Positions 46,136 to 55,500 of a stretch of 64,000 nt of DNA are shown here, one piece after another (position 1 is the first letter of the stretch; each line of letters opens with the position of its first letter). Origin of the DNA: Kocuria palustris (lineage in GTDB: Bacteria; Actinomycetota; Actinomycetes; Actinomycetales; Micrococcaceae); NCBI RefSeq assembly GCF_016907795.1, contig NZ_JAFBCR010000001.1, positions 2,833,961-2,897,960 of the forward strand, read 5' to 3'. Under the pieces are notes generated by a model. That model saw nothing but the letters and a program-made list of their open reading frames with translations. It ran no database searches and was not told the DNA's origin. Made by a program: the position numbers and the translations under genes.

Positions 46136-46711
46136 GTGACCCACTCCGCCCCCCAGATGCCCCGCAGAACTGCGCTGACCGCGGCAGCCTGGTCCGCGCC
46201 CGTCATTGCCCTCACGACTCCTGCTCCTGCCGTGGCTGCATCACCCCGGCCAGGTCTGCAGGGGGTCGTGACGGTACGGAAGTCCTGCAGCACTACCGCC
46301 CCTGGCAGTCTGCTGACGATCGACGGCCGCGGGAGCTACCCCGACCGCGGGCTGTGGGTCGAAGGCGCCACCAGCTCCACGACCATCACGTCACCGAGCA
46401 TCACGCTGTACTTCCCGACCGCTTTGGGAACCATCGCCTGGCAAGCGATGAACACGAACAGCAACTGGTCCCGCCCAGTCGTGGACACCGCAGTGCCGCA
46501 GATCGCGAACCTCACCGCGTACACCATGCGGTACTCTGGCGCCTTCACATACTCCGCAACGAACGCCGCAAAGATCGCCACAGGCCAGCCCTATTTCCAG
46601 GCCACCATCAGTTACACCGCCTGCTCGCAATCCCTGACAACACATTCACTGCGTCGGGTAACGATCGACGGCAAGCTGGAAACCATACAACGCGGTCCTC
46701 TACTCCTGTAA
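46136..46711 (+). CDS. Tat-exported protein of unknown function
   Basis: A 191-aa protein I do not recognise. It begins with a twin-arginine-like signal: PRRTALTAAAWSAPVIALTT and then PAPAVAAS, with a likely cleavage after AVA. The mature part is Ser/Thr-rich and beta-prone (TSSTTITSPSITLYFPTALGTIAW, TMRYSGAFTYSATNAAKI), suggesting a small secreted or wall-associated domain. Two cysteines (in RKSCSTT and TACSQS) could form a disulphide. GTG start with GAGGAG upstream. It lies between the dead relaxase and an IS, so it is likely cargo of the mobile segment. Codon use is less GC-biased than in the backbone. Confidence 0.65.
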   Translation: MTHSAPQMPRRTALTAAAWSAPVIALTTPAPAVAASPRPGLQGVVTVRKSCSTTAPGSLLTIDGRGSYPDRGLWVEGATSSTTITSPSITLYFPTALGTIAWQAMNTNSNWSRPVVDTAVPQIANLTAYTMRYSGAFTYSATNAAKIATGQPYFQATISYTACSQSLTTHSLRRVTIDGKLETIQRGPLLL

Positions 46712-46756
46712 CCCCATCCGTCATATGCACCCGAACACCCCAACGGAAGGACAGAC

Positions 46757-46924
46757 ATGGACACCCCGAAAACCGACACCAACACACCGACCGCAGCACC
46801 GAGCCCAACGCCCGAACCCACCTCGGCACGCGAAACTCCGTCGGCGACAGCCGAGCCATCGGCAACTGCTACACCCAGCAGCGGCACTGACGCTCCAAAT
46901 ATCACCAACAGCATCCTCATCTGA
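46757..46924 (+). CDS. Small Thr/Pro/Ala-rich protein (55 aa)
   Basis: A short frame starting at ATG with GGAAGG 6 bases upstream, ending TGA. The composition is low-complexity (MDTPKTDTNTPTAAPSPTPE at the start, ITNSILI at the end) with no signal peptide or membrane helix. It follows the Tat-exported gene by 45 bases and could be co-transcribed. The ribosome site is the main support; function unknown. Confidence 0.4.
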   Translation: MDTPKTDTNTPTAAPSPTPEPTSARETPSATAEPSATATPSSGTDAPNITNSILI

Positions 46925-46984
46925 GCACCACAAACTGAACCACTGCAAGGCAACAAGCCTCGCAATCACTAGTTCAACTAATTA

Positions 46985-47989
46985 CTAGGTGTAGGAGGGC
47001 ATGACGTTGTTGACTAGAGCCGGTGTGCGTGAGGCCGGGGGCTGATCACCACAGGCTGTATGCGGGCGATGGTAGTTGTAGTGATGCACCCAGACCTGCA
47101 CGGCCTGCCGGCGGGCCTGCTCGGAGTCATAGGCCCTCGCGTAGAGGACTTCATCGACCATCAGCCGGTTGTAGCGCTCGACCTTGCCGTTATGCCGCGG
47201 CGTGTACGGGAGGATCCGCTGATGCCGACCCGCCAGGGCCTGCACCGTACGGGTGAAGTCGGCGGCACGGTAGTTGTTCCCGTTGTCCGTGACCACCCGC
47301 TCCAGGTCGGGGATGCCGTGCGCGGCGAAGAACACCCGGGCTCGGGAGAAGAACCCGATCGTGGTGGCAGCACGCTCATCGGGCAGGGCCTCGGTGTAGG
47401 CCAAGCGCGTGTGCGCATCGATTGCCGAGTGCAGGTACGTATAGCCGACACGGCCCTGGCGCTTGGAGGCCAGGGCCGCCTGGCTGCCGCGGCCATGGGC
47501 CCACCAGCCCCCGCCATCGGGGATGCGCCCGAGCTTCTTCACGTCCAGGTGCACCATCTGCCCGGGCCTGCTCGTACGGATGCGCTGTGGGGCTCGGCGC
47601 AGCTGTTCCCCGGCCGGGGTGAGGTCGCGCAGTCGGGAGATCCCGAGTCGGTGCAGCCACCGGCCCACGGTGCGCAGATGCAGCTGATGGCCTTCGGCGC
47701 GCAGATGGTGATGGATGCGCCGGGCTGGCCACTTCCGTTCCCGCCGCAGCTCTTCGATCCGGACGATGAGCCGCGGATCGAGCTGGCTGGTGGCCGTGTG
47801 CGGACGGCTGGAGCGGTCCTTCAACCCCGGCCGCCCTTCGGCGCGATAGCGGGCCACCCAGGTCGTGACGGTCGGGCGCGAGACACGGAACTCGGCGGCC
47901 ACGTGAGCGATCGGGATGCCGTCGTGCAGGTGGCGTTCGACCATGCGCAGACGCCCGGTAGGGGTCAGTGGTGCATTAGCGTGGGGCAT
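46985..47989 (-). CDS. IS481-family transposase
   Basis: A 334-aa DDE transposase: helix-turn-helix HVAAEFRVSRPTVTTWVARYRAEG, then D in GQMVHLDVKKLGRIPDGGG, D in ERVVTDNGNNYRAADF and E in PRHNGKVERYNRLMVDEVLY, ending VWVHHYNYHRPHTACGDQPP. The ATG at 47989 gives MPHANAPLTPTGRL, the normal family start; an upstream ATG at 48106 would add 39 residues inside the terminal repeat. The TAG stop is formed by the CTAG at the element end. Confidence 0.93.
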   Translation of the reverse strand: MPHANAPLTPTGRLRMVERHLHDGIPIAHVAAEFRVSRPTVTTWVARYRAEGRPGLKDRSSRPHTATSQLDPRLIVRIEELRRERKWPARRIHHHLRAEGHQLHLRTVGRWLHRLGISRLRDLTPAGEQLRRAPQRIRTSRPGQMVHLDVKKLGRIPDGGGWWAHGRGSQAALASKRQGRVGYTYLHSAIDAHTRLAYTEALPDERAATTIGFFSRARVFFAAHGIPDLERVVTDNGNNYRAADFTRTVQALAGRHQRILPYTPRHNGKVERYNRLMVDEVLYARAYDSEQARRQAVQVWVHHYNYHRPHTACGDQPPASRTPALVNNVMPSYT

Positions 47990-48110
47990 GAGCGGGCTCT
48001 GTCTTTCCGTGGATGGGTCGTGTAGGAACTTCCATCCTGCGGCGAAGAGCCCGCTCGCCTCATCTGAGCACGCCGTTGGTGACAAGAACCTCATGCCCCA
48101 CAACACCTAG
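46985..48110 (-). mobile_element. IS481-family insertion sequence at a CTAG target
   Basis: Imperfect inverted repeats at 46985-47004 and 48091-48110 (about 17 of 20 matching, each starting CTAGGTGT). CTAG is present at both outer ends. IS481-type elements are known to insert at CTAG-containing targets, so these four bases may be the duplicated target. It encodes one transposase. The right end lies 65 bp before ndk. Confidence 0.88.
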
Positions 48111-48175
48111 GGTGGTCCTGGAGACCTGAACACCGCGCCCGTCCAGGGCGCACGGCAGAGACGGAGAAGCACCGA

Positions 48176-48589
48176 ATGACCGAGCGCACCCTCATCCTGG
48201 TCAAGCCCGACGGCGTCGAGCGCGGCCTGACCGGCCAGGTCCTGGCCCGGGTCGAGGCCCGCGGCTTCCGCCTGGCCGAGCTCAAGAAGCTCGACGCCAC
48301 CCGCGAGATCCTGGAGCAGCACTACGCCGAGCACCAGGGCAAGCCGTTCTTCGAGCCGCTCGTCGAGTTCATGATGTCCGGGCCCGTGGTGGCCGCCGTG
48401 TTCGAGGGCGAGTCCGTGATCGAGTCCTTCCGCGCCATGGCCGGGGTGTCCGATCCGGTCAAGGCCGCCGCCGGGACCATCCGCGGCGACCTGGCTCGCG
48501 ACTGGGGCGAGAAGGTCCAGAAGAACATCGTGCACGGCTCCGACTCCTCCGAGTCCGCCGAGCGCGAGATCGGCATCTGGTTCGCCTGA
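48176..48589 (+). CDS. ndk: Nucleoside diphosphate kinase
   Basis: A 137-aa enzyme that equilibrates nucleoside di- and triphosphates. Seen: N-terminal RTLILVKPDGVERGL, GPVVAAVFEGE and the catalytic histidine in KNIVHGSDS. GGAG lies before the ATG. In related genomes it follows the DUF4233 gene; here it follows an IS481 copy, so its native promoter may have been altered. Confidence 0.97.
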   Translation: MTERTLILVKPDGVERGLTGQVLARVEARGFRLAELKKLDATREILEQHYAEHQGKPFFEPLVEFMMSGPVVAAVFEGESVIESFRAMAGVSDPVKAAAGTIRGDLARDWGEKVQKNIVHGSDSSESAEREIGIWFA

Positions 48590-48610
48590 GCCGAAGCCCT
48601 CCGCAGCATC

Positions 48611-48647
48611 ACGACGGCCGCACCGATCCGCTCGGTGCGGCCGTCGT
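48611..48647. terminator. Hairpin terminator after ndk
   Basis: A perfect 16-bp stem (48611-48626 and 48632-48647) with a 5-nt loop, 21 bases after the ndk stop. No U-tract follows, as usual in this GC-rich genome. Confidence 0.75.
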
Positions 48648-48775
48648 CGTACCTGACGCGCCGCGACGCGCCGAGGGGGTGTGAGCCGTTGCACACTCAC
48701 GGGGCGCACCAGTAGGTTGCTGAAGGTCCCGTGCACGCGCGCACGGAAGACGATCCCACCCCCGAAGGAGACGCC

Positions 48776-50428
48776 GTGAGCACCCCGGAGCGCAGGGCGC
48801 AGGACCTGCTGGAGCAGGTCAGCGGCACCGGCATCCCGGTCGCGCACCTGCTGTGCGACCGCCACGATCCCGAGGCCGTGGCCTTCACGGTCGTCGAGCA
48901 GGACCTCTCCCGCAGGGAGCTGACCTACGGGCACCTCACCGAGCGCTCGCAGCGCGCGGCGGCGGCACTCGCCGAGCTCGGAGTGGGACCCGGTGACCGG
49001 GTCGCCACGCTGATGGGCAAGGGCGAGGACCTGGTGGTGACGCTGCTGGGCATCTGGCGCCTGGGCGCGATCCACATCCCGCTGTTCACAGCCTTCGCCC
49101 CGTCCGCGATCGCCCAGCGGCTGCTGCCCAGCCAGCCTCATGTGGTGGTGTGCGACGCCTCCCAGCGCTCCAAGCTGGACTCCGAGCAGCTGCGCGGCGA
49201 GGACGCCGGCTGGACCGTCGTGACGGCCGACGACGGCTCCGGCGAGCCCGTCGTGGCCCCGACGCTGGAGCAGCTGATCGAGCAGCAGCAGGCAGGCCTG
49301 CCGGCAGCGCTTCGCGACGGCGACGATCACCTGGTGCACATCTACACCTCCGGAACCACGGGATCGCCCAAGGCGGTCCCGGTCCCAGTGCGCGCGCTGG
49401 CCGCGTTCGGCATCTACCTCGAGTACGGTCTCGACGTGCGCGCGGACGACGTCTTCTGGAACGCCGCCGATCCCGGATGGGCCTACGGCCTGTACTACGG
49501 GCTCATGGGCCCGCTGTTCATGGGGCGGGCCAACATCCTGCTGCGCGGCGGCTTCAGCCCCGAGCTGACCTGGCGGCTTCTCGCCGAGCTCGGCGTCACC
49601 AACCTCGCGGCGGCTCCGACCGTGTACCGGGTGCTGCGCTCCGGGTCCGGCCCCGACCAGCCGCTGAGCGTGCGCGTGGCCTCGTCTGCCGGAGAGCCCC
49701 TGAACCCGCAGCTGGTCGAGTGGGCCGAGCAGCATCTGGGCACGGCCATCCGCGACGACTACGGCCAGACCGAGATGGGCATGTGCATCGTCAACGGCTG
49801 GCACCCGGACGTGCTGCGCCCGATCGAGCCCGGCTCCATGGGCCGGCCTCTGCCCGGATTCGCAGCGCAGGTCCTCGAGCTCGAGGCGGATCGGCCCGCC
49901 CCTGACGACGAGCCCGGCCGCCTGGCGATCGTCCTGCCGGACAGCCCTCTGATGTGGTTCACCGGCTACGTGGACGAGCCCGAGCGCACCGCGCAGCGCT
50001 ATTCGCGCGACGGGAGCCTGTATCTGACCGGGGATCTGGCCCGCAGGCTGTCCTCGGGGGCGTTCGCCTTCACCTCGCGCGACGACGACGTCATCCTCAT
50101 GGCCGGGTACCGGGTGGGCCCGCTAGAGGTCGAGTCGGCGCTGATGGGCCACCCGGCCGTGGCCGAGGCAGCCGTGATCGGCGTGCCCGACGAGCTGCGC
50201 GGCGAGGTCGTGGAGGCCTTCGTCGTGCTGCGCGACGACGTGCAGCGGGCGGACGGCCTGGGCGAGGAGATCGCCCGGTTCGTGAAGACCGAGTACGCCG
50301 CGCACGCCTTCCCGCGCCGGGTCCACCTGGTCGACGAGCTTCCCAAGACCCCGTCGGGCAAGGTCCAGCGCAATGTGCTGCGCGCCCAGCGCAAGGAGCA
50401 GGGCGCCGGGGTCGGCGAGCGCTCCTGA
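48776..50428 (+). CDS. AMP-forming acyl-CoA synthetase
   Basis: A 550-aa member of the acetyl/medium-chain acyl-CoA synthetase group, which adenylates a carboxylic acid and transfers it to CoA. Seen: P-loop IYTSGTTGSPKAV, the DDYGQTEMG adenylate-binding motif, YLTGDLARR, the GYRVGPLEVES hinge and the PSGKVQRN lysine motif. The GTG at 48776 with AAGGAG 5 bases upstream is preferred over a GTG at 48731. Together with the following dehydrogenase it suggests fatty or branched acid breakdown; the substrate is unknown. Confidence 0.9.
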   Translation: MSTPERRAQDLLEQVSGTGIPVAHLLCDRHDPEAVAFTVVEQDLSRRELTYGHLTERSQRAAAALAELGVGPGDRVATLMGKGEDLVVTLLGIWRLGAIHIPLFTAFAPSAIAQRLLPSQPHVVVCDASQRSKLDSEQLRGEDAGWTVVTADDGSGEPVVAPTLEQLIEQQQAGLPAALRDGDDHLVHIYTSGTTGSPKAVPVPVRALAAFGIYLEYGLDVRADDVFWNAADPGWAYGLYYGLMGPLFMGRANILLRGGFSPELTWRLLAELGVTNLAAAPTVYRVLRSGSGPDQPLSVRVASSAGEPLNPQLVEWAEQHLGTAIRDDYGQTEMGMCIVNGWHPDVLRPIEPGSMGRPLPGFAAQVLELEADRPAPDDEPGRLAIVLPDSPLMWFTGYVDEPERTAQRYSRDGSLYLTGDLARRLSSGAFAFTSRDDDVILMAGYRVGPLEVESALMGHPAVAEAAVIGVPDELRGEVVEAFVVLRDDVQRADGLGEEIARFVKTEYAAHAFPRRVHLVDELPKTPSGKVQRNVLRAQRKEQGAGVGERS

Positions 50429-50492
50429 ATCCCGATCCCGCGCCCAGCGCTCATCGAGACCCGAACCTGAACGAGAACCCCAAGGAGAGACC

Positions 50493-51251
50493 ATGCAGCT
50501 GAAGGACACCGTCGCCCTCGTCACCGGAGCGGCCTCAGGACTCGGCGCGGCCACCGCGGCCGCGCTCGTCGCCCAGGGAGCCACCGTGTACGGGGTGGAC
50601 CTGCAGCCCTCGATCGACAAGGCCGAGGCCCAGGACGGCGTGCACCTGATCGCCGCCGACGTCACCGACCCCGAGGCCGTGCAGGCCGCCGTGCAGGAGG
50701 CGGCAGCGGCCGGCCCGCTGCGCCTGGCCGTGAACTGTGCGGGCATCGCCCCGGGCCAGCGCATCCTCAGCAAGAAGGGCCCCCACGACATCGGGCTGTT
50801 CCAGAAGGTCGTGGAGATCAACCTGATCGGCACCTTCAGCGTCATGACAGCTGCGGCGGCCGCCATGGCCGAGCTCGAGCCGGTCGACGACGACGGCCAG
50901 CGCGGCCTGATCGTCTCCACCGCCTCCGTCGCGGCCTTCGAGGGCCAGATCGGGCAGGCCGCCTACGCGGCCTCGAAGGGCGGCGTCCACGCGCTGACGA
51001 TCTCGGCGGCCCGAGACCTGGCCTCGAAGGGCATCCGTGTGTGCACGATCGCCCCGGGAATCGTCGAGACGCCCATGATGGCCGGGATCGACCCGGACTT
51101 TCGCGCCGGGCTGGAGGCCACCGTCCCGTTCCCGGCGCGCCTGGCCCGCCCGGAGGAGTACGCGCGCCTGGTGAGCATGCTCGTCGAGCACGACTACCTC
51201 AACGGCGAGACGGTGCGCATGGACGGCGCGCTGCGCATGCCGCCGCGCTGA
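50493..51251 (+). CDS. Short-chain dehydrogenase (3-hydroxyacyl-CoA dehydrogenase type II-like)
   Basis: A 252-aa SDR enzyme: VTGAASGLGAATA cofactor motif, an NCAGIAPGQRIL segment, STASVAAFEGQIGQAAYAASKGG (catalytic Ser and YxxxK) and PGIVETPMM. These match HSD10-like dehydrogenases acting on 3-hydroxyacyl-CoA, which suits the preceding synthetase. AAGGAG lies 5 bases before the ATG; the 64-bp gap suggests an operon with the synthetase. Confidence 0.88.
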   Translation: MQLKDTVALVTGAASGLGAATAAALVAQGATVYGVDLQPSIDKAEAQDGVHLIAADVTDPEAVQAAVQEAAAAGPLRLAVNCAGIAPGQRILSKKGPHDIGLFQKVVEINLIGTFSVMTAAAAAMAELEPVDDDGQRGLIVSTASVAAFEGQIGQAAYAASKGGVHALTISAARDLASKGIRVCTIAPGIVETPMMAGIDPDFRAGLEATVPFPARLARPEEYARLVSMLVEHDYLNGETVRMDGALRMPPR

Positions 51252-51370
51252 GCACTGGGAAGTCCCTTGAGCGGATTGCGGAGGTTCGGGCGCAGCCCTA
51301 GGCTGTGAGTCCCTCCCGATCGCCGACGGATCGTCCTGCGGTCCGTGCAGATGCGGGGGAATGACAGTCC

Positions 51371-51401
51371 GAACGCCCCGGAAGCCTCTTCCGGGGCGTT
51401 C
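51371..51401. terminator. Bidirectional hairpin terminator
   Basis: A perfect 14-bp stem (51371-51384 and 51388-51401) with a 3-nt loop CCT between the converging SDR and VKOR genes, followed by GCTCTTCTG. The short loop and convergent setting make a terminator the best reading. Confidence 0.8.
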
Positions 51402-51442
51402 GCTCTTCTGCATCGCAGCTGCTCCAGGGCAGCCGTGGCGGA

Positions 51443-52105
51443 TCAGCCGAACATGGTGCCGGAGAAGCGCACCAGCACGGCGCCGAAGATGATCACCACG
51501 ATCAGCACGGCCGCGCCCATGCTCCACAGACCGGAGCTCGAGCGGGCGGCCGCCGAGCCCGGAAGCGCCCCGGTGCGCACGCTGCGACCGATCGTGGACA
51601 TCAGCAGGAACGGGTGCACCAGCCACACGAGCATGCAGTACAGGCACAGGGCGTTGATCTGGAAGGTGGCCTCGAACCACAGCCAGATCAGGAAGACCTG
51701 GCCCAGGAGCTGACCGACGATCAGACCCCACCAGAACCAGTTCCGGAACCGCGCCCCGGCCAGCACGGCCACGGCGATCACGATCACGACCGCGTAGGCG
51801 ACCAGGCCGATCAGAGGGTTCGGGAATCCGAAGACCGCCGCCTGGTCGGTGCGGATCACCGTGCCGCACGAGAGCACCGCATTGATGTCGCAGGCCGTGG
51901 TGTGCAGCGGGTTCTCCAGGATCTGCAGCTTCTCCCCGACCAGCGAGATCGAGGCGTACAGCCCGGCGGCCGCAGTGATCAGGGCCAGGATCGCCCAGCC
52001 GAGATCGCCTGCAGGGCGGGGGGAGGTTGGCTTGGAGCCGCGCGCGGCGGCGTGAGCGCGGCCCGGCTCGTCAGTGGGGGAGTCCAGAGTGTCTCGAGTG
52101 TTCAC
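51443..52105 (-). CDS. Vitamin K epoxide reductase family membrane protein
   Basis: A 220-aa membrane protein that reoxidises a DsbA-like partner by passing electrons to quinone. Seen: the loop cysteines in TACDINAVLSCGTV and the redox pair in INALCLYCMLVWLVHP (CxxC), with five hydrophobic segments. The first ~30 residues are polar. VKOR is common in actinobacteria in place of DsbB. It stands alone on the minus strand, diverging from rne. Confidence 0.93.
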   Translation of the reverse strand: MNTRDTLDSPTDEPGRAHAAARGSKPTSPRPAGDLGWAILALITAAAGLYASISLVGEKLQILENPLHTTACDINAVLSCGTVIRTDQAAVFGFPNPLIGLVAYAVVIVIAVAVLAGARFRNWFWWGLIVGQLLGQVFLIWLWFEATFQINALCLYCMLVWLVHPFLLMSTIGRSVRTGALPGSAAARSSSGLWSMGAAVLIVVIIFGAVLVRFSGTMFG

Positions 52106-52543
52106 TCTCCCGATCCTACGGGCGCGCCGATAGGTGGTGAGGGTCGCGGCGATGGGTGGTGAGGGTCGCGGCGATCACCCCGGGCCCGGACGTGATGTGC
52201 CTCATTCCGGGGGAGCGCTGTGTCAGAATGAGAGCGGTCCTCCTTCGGCCGCACCCGTGGGAGGGTCCGTCGACGGCTCCGACCCGGTCGGCGCGGCCGC
52301 AGCTCTCGGAAGGATCGAGCGCGTCCGCCGCCCGGACAAGATCGGCCGTGAGCAGGGTCCTACAGGGCCCGCCCCGGCGACTCGGATCCGTGACGGCCTG
52401 CGCGCCCGGCGATCAGCGCCCCCGCGCAGCGCACACACACGACTTCTTGCAGCAGCCGCGCGACCCCTCGGGGCCACGCACGGCGCTCACGACCGGGGGA
52501 CCGCCGGGTGCGGACGGCTGGTACCCGCAGGAGCACAGCACAC
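52106..52543 (+). promoter_or_regulatory. Long leader region upstream of rne with a tandem repeat
   Basis: A 438-bp gap with no supported gene. It contains a 21-bp exact direct repeat (52133-52153 and 52155-52175, GGTGGTGAGGGTCGCGGCGAT) near the VKOR start, and a CTCATTC/GAATGAG dyad at about 52200-52234. Promoters for both divergent genes must be here. A long rne leader might take part in autoregulation as in E. coli, but no homologous structure can be claimed. Confidence 0.4.
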
Positions 52544-55500
52544 ATGGCATCAGAGCAGGCACAGCCCGGGTCGGACTCTTCGCCGGAGGACTCGAACGTC
52601 CCGGCGGAGAGCCCCTCCACCGCACCCGACGCGCAGTCGTCGCAGACCGAGATCGACGTCACGGGAACGGCTCAGGAGGCCCCGACGGCAGCCGAGACGG
52701 CGTCGGCCGAGACCGCTCCGTCGACGACGGCCGAGTCCGAGCAGGACGGGGTCGAGCAGGTCGAAGCGGGGACCGAGACGAGCCAGAGCGAGCAGGCGAA
52801 GCCGGCGCAGGACGAGGAGTCCCAGCAGGAGGGCGAGCGCGTCGAGACCGAGGGCCAGGCCGCCGAGCAGGCAAATCCGGCGCAGACCGCCTTCGAGGCG
52901 CTCGAGTCCGCAGAGCACACGCAGGAGCAGGCCAGCACCACGATCCTGCGCACCGCGCCGCTGGGCGGCAGCGAGCAGGCCCAGGAGGCGCAGAGCCAGC
53001 AGCAGCCGGCCCAGCAGGAGCCGCCGCAGCAGGGCAAGGACGAGGAGGCCAAGGACGAGCAGCCGACGGCGGATCCGTTCGCCGCGTTCGGCGCGGCGTC
53101 GGCCACGTCGCTGCTCTTCCACGCCCCGGCCCCGGAGGACGTCGCCGCGGCACGGGAGCGCGCCGAGCGCGAGCGCGAGGAGGCTCGTCTGCGCGAGGTG
53201 CAGGAGGAGGAGCAGGCCGAGGAGGCCGAGTACGAGGACCCGGAGCCCGGTGCTGGGGTCACGAGCCGACGTCGGCGCAGGCGCCGTCGCGGCTCGGAGG
53301 ATCTGGAGCTGATCGGCGGGGACGACGGCGACCCGGAGCAGACCATCACGCGCATCCGCACCGCGCGCGTGGTCGACGGCTCCGCGCCCACCACTGTGCA
53401 GTCGGTCAAGGGTTCCACGCGCCTGGAGGCCAAGAAGCAGCGTCGTCGCGAGTCGCGTCAGACCGGGCGCCGCCGCCAGGTGATCACCGAGGCGGAGTTC
53501 CTGGCTCGTCGGGAATCGGTCGAGCGGACCATGGTGGTGCGGCAGAAGAACGACCGCATCCAGATCGGCGTGCTCGAGGACGGGATCCTCGCGGAGCACT
53601 TCGTCTCGCACACCCAGCAGGACTCGCTGATCGGCAGCGTCTACCTGGGCAAGGTCCAGAACGTGCTGCCGTCCATGGAGGCCGCCTTCGTGGACATCGG
53701 CCGCGGCCGCAACGCCGTCCTCTACGCCGGCGAGGTCGACTGGGACAAGGCGAGCCTCAACGGTGCGGCCAAGCGCATCGAGAATGCGCTGAAGCCCGGA
53801 GACCCGGTGCTGGTGCAGGCCACCAAGGACCCGGTGGGGCACAAGGGCGCGCGCCTGACCAGCCAGATCTCCCTGCCGGGGCGCTACCTCGTGTTCGTGC
53901 CCGGCGGCTCGATGACCGGCATCTCCCGCAAGCTGCCCGACGTCGAGCGCCAGCGGCTGAAGAAGATCCTCAAGGACCACCTCCCGGAGGGTGCGGGCGT
54001 CATCGTGCGCACCGCCGCCGAGGGGGCTTCGGAGGAGGAGCTGACCAACGACATCAACCGCCTGCGCACCCAGTGGGAGCAGATCCAGGAGAAGGCGGCC
54101 CAGGGCAAGACGCTTGCACCGGAGCTGCTGTACGCCGAGCCGGATCTGACCATCAAGACCGTGCGCGACGTCTTCAACGAGGACTTCACCGCCATGCACG
54201 TCCAGGGCCAGGAGGCCTGGGACGGCATCGAGGCCTACGTGACCTACGTGGCTCCTGACCTGCTGGACCGCGTCCACCGCTGGGACGGGGACGAGGATCT
54301 CTTCGCCCACTACCGGGTGGACGATCAGATCTTCAAGGCACTGGAGCGCAAGGTCATGCTGCCCTCGGGCGGCTCCCTGGTGATCGACCGCACCGAGGCC
54401 ATGACCGTCGTCGACGTCAACACGGGCAAGTTCACCGGCTCCGGCGGCAATCTCGAGGAGACCGTCACCAAGAACAACCTCGAGGCGGCCGAGGAGATCG
54501 TGCGGCAGCTGCGCCTGCGCGATATCGGCGGCATCGTGGTCATCGACTTCATCGACATGGTGCTCGAGGCCAACCGCGACCTCGTGCTGCGGCGCCTGGT
54601 CGAGTGCCTGGGTCGCGACCGCACCAAGCACCAGGTCGCCGAGGTCACCTCGCTGGGGCTCGTGCAGATGACCCGCAAGCGCATGGGCACCGGCCTGCTC
54701 GAGGTCTTCTCGGAGGACTGCGAGGCCTGCGACGGCCGCGGCGTGGTCGTCCACGATCACCCGCTCAAGGGCCGCAGCTCGGGCTCCTCGGACAACCGGC
54801 AGGGTCGCAACGACCGCAAGCGCAGCCGTCGTCTCCCGGGCGCTCAGGACGAGCAGGGTCCGCGCGCCGAGGATCCGGAGCAGGCCAAGCGCGCACAGGC
54901 CACCCGAAGCGCCCTGGCCGCGATCGCCTCGGCCAGCGGCCACGACACCGACTCCTCCGCCTCGGCAGGAGAGCGGACGGAGGCAGCCTCTGCGAGCGAG
55001 CCCGCCGGGGACCAGGAGTCCCAGGGCCAGCGCCCGCAGGAGTCCCAGGACTCCCGCGAGAGCGGCAAGCGTCGTCGCAAGCGCCGCGGCAAGCGCTCGC
55101 GCGGCCGCGGTCAGGACGGCCAGGCCCCGCAGGACCAGGACGATCAGGACCGCAGCGACCAGGCCCAGAGCGACCGGCAGGACTCCCCGCAGGCCGATCC
55201 GGCGCAGGGCCAGGACACCGGCGCCCAGGCAGAGCAGGGCCGCGGTGAGTCGGACGGCCGCTCCGGGCAGCGCCGGCAGCGCGGTGAGCGCTCCTCCGGC
55301 CGTGGCGGCCGCGGCCGGTCCGAGGCGCAGTCCGGGACCCGCTCCGAGGACGAGACCCGCTCCCTGATCGAGGCGCGCATCCGTGCGGCCTCCGGCGAGG
55401 CTCCCGAGGCGAGCGCCCCGCGCGAGGACGCGGCGGATCAGTCGGCCCCAGAGAAGGAAACCGACGGCGAGGCCACGCCGCGAGAGGCATCGGAGCCGAA

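Noticed and set aside
38597..48110. Prophage
   Set aside because: No phage structural, lysis or integrase genes are visible; the content is insertion sequences and a plasmid relaxase.
52550..54943. Long minus-strand frame opposite rne
   Set aside because: Leu/Arg-rich low-complexity translation with no motifs; rne motifs are intact on the plus strand.
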